Shown: positions 62,528 through 64,000 of the stretch, in pieces
Layout of the letters: each line of letters begins with the position of its first letter
Position numbering within the stretch: the first letter of the stretch is position 1
Assembly (NCBI RefSeq): GCF_029854215.1
Contig: NZ_CP122961.1
Location: 3,658,001 to 3,722,000 of the forward strand
Length of the DNA stretch: 64,000 bases
Direction of reading: 5' to 3'
Source: Halomonas alkaliantarctica
Lineage (GTDB): Bacteria > Pseudomonadota > Gammaproteobacteria > Pseudomonadales > Halomonadaceae
The notes under the pieces: model-generated
What the model was told of the DNA's origin: nothing
The model's input: only the letters and a program-made list of their open reading frames with translations
Database searches by the model: none
Program-made: the position numbers and the translations under genes

Positions 62528-63394
62528 ATGCAGAAGATGAAAATTGGGCTTATTCAGATGGGCCTTAAAACCAGCACCGATCTTGAACCTGAGGCTATTC
62601 GCGACGCCATGAACGAGGCGCACCTGCCGATGATTCAGCAAGCGGCTGACCAAGGTGTGCAGGTGCTCTGTTTCCAGGAAGTGTTTAATCAACCCTATTT
62701 CTGCCCCAGCCAAGACGGCAAATGGTACGCCGCCGCCGAGCGGGTGCCGGAAGGTCCTACCTGCCAGATGATGCAGAAACTGGCCGCCGAGCACCGCATG
62801 GTGATCATCGTGCCCGTGTACGAAGAGACCGAAACCGGCGTTTACTACAACACCGCTGCAGTTTTCGACGCCGACGGCAGCTACCTGGGCAAGTATCACA
62901 AAACCCATATTCCCCAAGTGGCCGGTTTTTGGGAGAAGTTCTTCTTCAAGCCGGGTAAATCCAACTGGCCGGTGTTCGATACCGCCTACGGCAAGATCGG
63001 CGTGTACATCTGCTACGACCGTCACTTCCCCGAAGGCTGGAGGGCGCTGGCACTCAATGGTGCCGAAGTGATCTTCAATCCCTCTGCCACCGTGGCCGGG
63101 CTTTCCCAGTATCTGTGGGAGCTTGAGCAGCCCGCCTCCGCCGCCGCCAACGGCTGCTTTATCGCTGCGATCAATCGTGTAGGTACTGAAGCGCCTTGGA
63201 ATATCGGGGATTTCTATGGCTCCAGCTATATCGTCAATCCGCGCGGCAAGATCGAGGCCCAGGCCAGCGAAACCGAAGACGAATTGCTGGTACACGAGAT
63301 CGATTTGGACATGGTGCGCGAGGTGCGCAACAACTGGCAGTTCTTCCGCGACCGCCGCCCGGAAACCTATACCCGCCTCACCGATGGTGAATGA
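62528..63394 (+). CDS. nitrilase-superfamily amidohydrolase, beta-ureidopropionase-like
   Basis: A 288-residue C-N hydrolase with the catalytic triad Glu51 (CFQEVFNQPYF), Lys125 (KYHKTHIPQ) and Cys162 (YICYDRHFPEGWR). The loop and C-terminal parts (EAPWNIGDFYGSSYIVNPRG; RNNWQFFRDRRPETY) match the beta-ureidopropionase / N-carbamoyl-beta-alanine hydrolase branch: N-carbamoyl-beta-alanine to beta-alanine, CO2 and NH3, third step of reductive pyrimidine degradation. The next gene is dihydropyrimidinase, the second step. An N-carbamoyl-D-amino-acid hydrolase or putrescine-type activity is the main alternative. Confidence 0.88.
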   Translation: MQKMKIGLIQMGLKTSTDLEPEAIRDAMNEAHLPMIQQAADQGVQVLCFQEVFNQPYFCPSQDGKWYAAAERVPEGPTCQMMQKLAAEHRMVIIVPVYEETETGVYYNTAAVFDADGSYLGKYHKTHIPQVAGFWEKFFFKPGKSNWPVFDTAYGKIGVYICYDRHFPEGWRALALNGAEVIFNPSATVAGLSQYLWELEQPASAAANGCFIAAINRVGTEAPWNIGDFYGSSYIVNPRGKIEAQASETEDELLVHEIDLDMVREVRNNWQFFRDRRPETYTRLTDGE

Positions 63395-63414
63395 TTCTGC
63401 TGGTTAAAAAATAA

Positions 63415-64000
<586 letters not shown>

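Noticed and set aside
62471..63295. 274-codon frame antisense to the nitrilase gene
   Set aside because: Catalytic motifs and codon bias lie on the plus strand; the antisense frame shows no family features.

Overview
The window reads as a chromosomal segment of a gammaproteobacterium of the Halomonas type (Halomonadaceae). This rests on gene content, acidic secreted proteins, moderately high GC, dense operons and strong similarity of many products to Halomonas/Pseudomonas families; it is inference, not a computed placement. I see no rRNA, tRNA, transposase, prophage or CRISPR array. Nearly all DNA is coding, and the only gene-free stretch over 300 bases is 61969-62527.

Left part (1-8500, mostly minus strand): a likely operon for guanidino compounds from arginine. 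It holds guanidinobutyrase (gbuA), a YjiH-type membrane protein, a 2-ketoarginine decarboxylase-like ThDP enzyme (aruI type), an NCS1 permease, a metallo-beta-lactamase-fold hydrolase and an aldehyde dehydrogenase cut by the window edge. A divergent sigma-54 activator with a PAS domain sits next to gbuA. The gap between them carries a near-consensus -24/-12 promoter for gbuA and a perfect 16-bp-arm palindrome about 117 bp upstream of the predicted start. From 8517 to 12837 lies a ugp-like ABC importer (ATPase, binding protein, two permeases) preceded by 11-bp repeats resembling Pho boxes. recQ, a membrane diguanylate cyclase and small single genes follow (12902-17420), then an MFS/GlxA-regulator pair (17456-19629).

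Middle part: a malonate module (19749-26513) with a GntR/FCD regulator, a TRAP transporter, malonyl-CoA decarboxylase and malonyl-CoA synthetase, ended by a clear terminator. Next is the poorly understood yjfIJKLMC-type operon (26583-30870; PspA family, DUF350, ATP-grasp). A complete Wsp/ACF-like chemosensory cluster (31075-40873) follows: receptor, CheB, CheR-TPR, CheA-REC, a lone receiver, an Hpt-REC-REC-GGDEF output protein and two CheW-like proteins. It most likely converts an envelope or surface signal into c-di-GMP.

Right part: a formate dehydrogenase region. The minus-strand block 43056-51633 holds the three structural subunits, a Tat-dependent small protein, a TorD-type chaperone, a multi-cluster ferredoxin-like protein, and DUF3306/DUF3305. 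It is flanked on both sides by molybdenum cofactor genes: moeA-moaB at 40893-42612, and fdhD-mobA-moeA-moaA-cobW-like at 51772-56589. Two different moeA paralogues are present. A GGDEF/EAL protein and a LysR regulator come next. The window ends in a pyrimidine/hydantoin catabolic module: an NCS1 permease, a beta-ureidopropionase-type nitrilase, and dihydropyrimidinase cut by the edge.

The candidates most worth a second look are the sigma-54-controlled guanidino operon, the chemosensory/c-di-GMP cluster with its unusual output protein, and the yjf operon.
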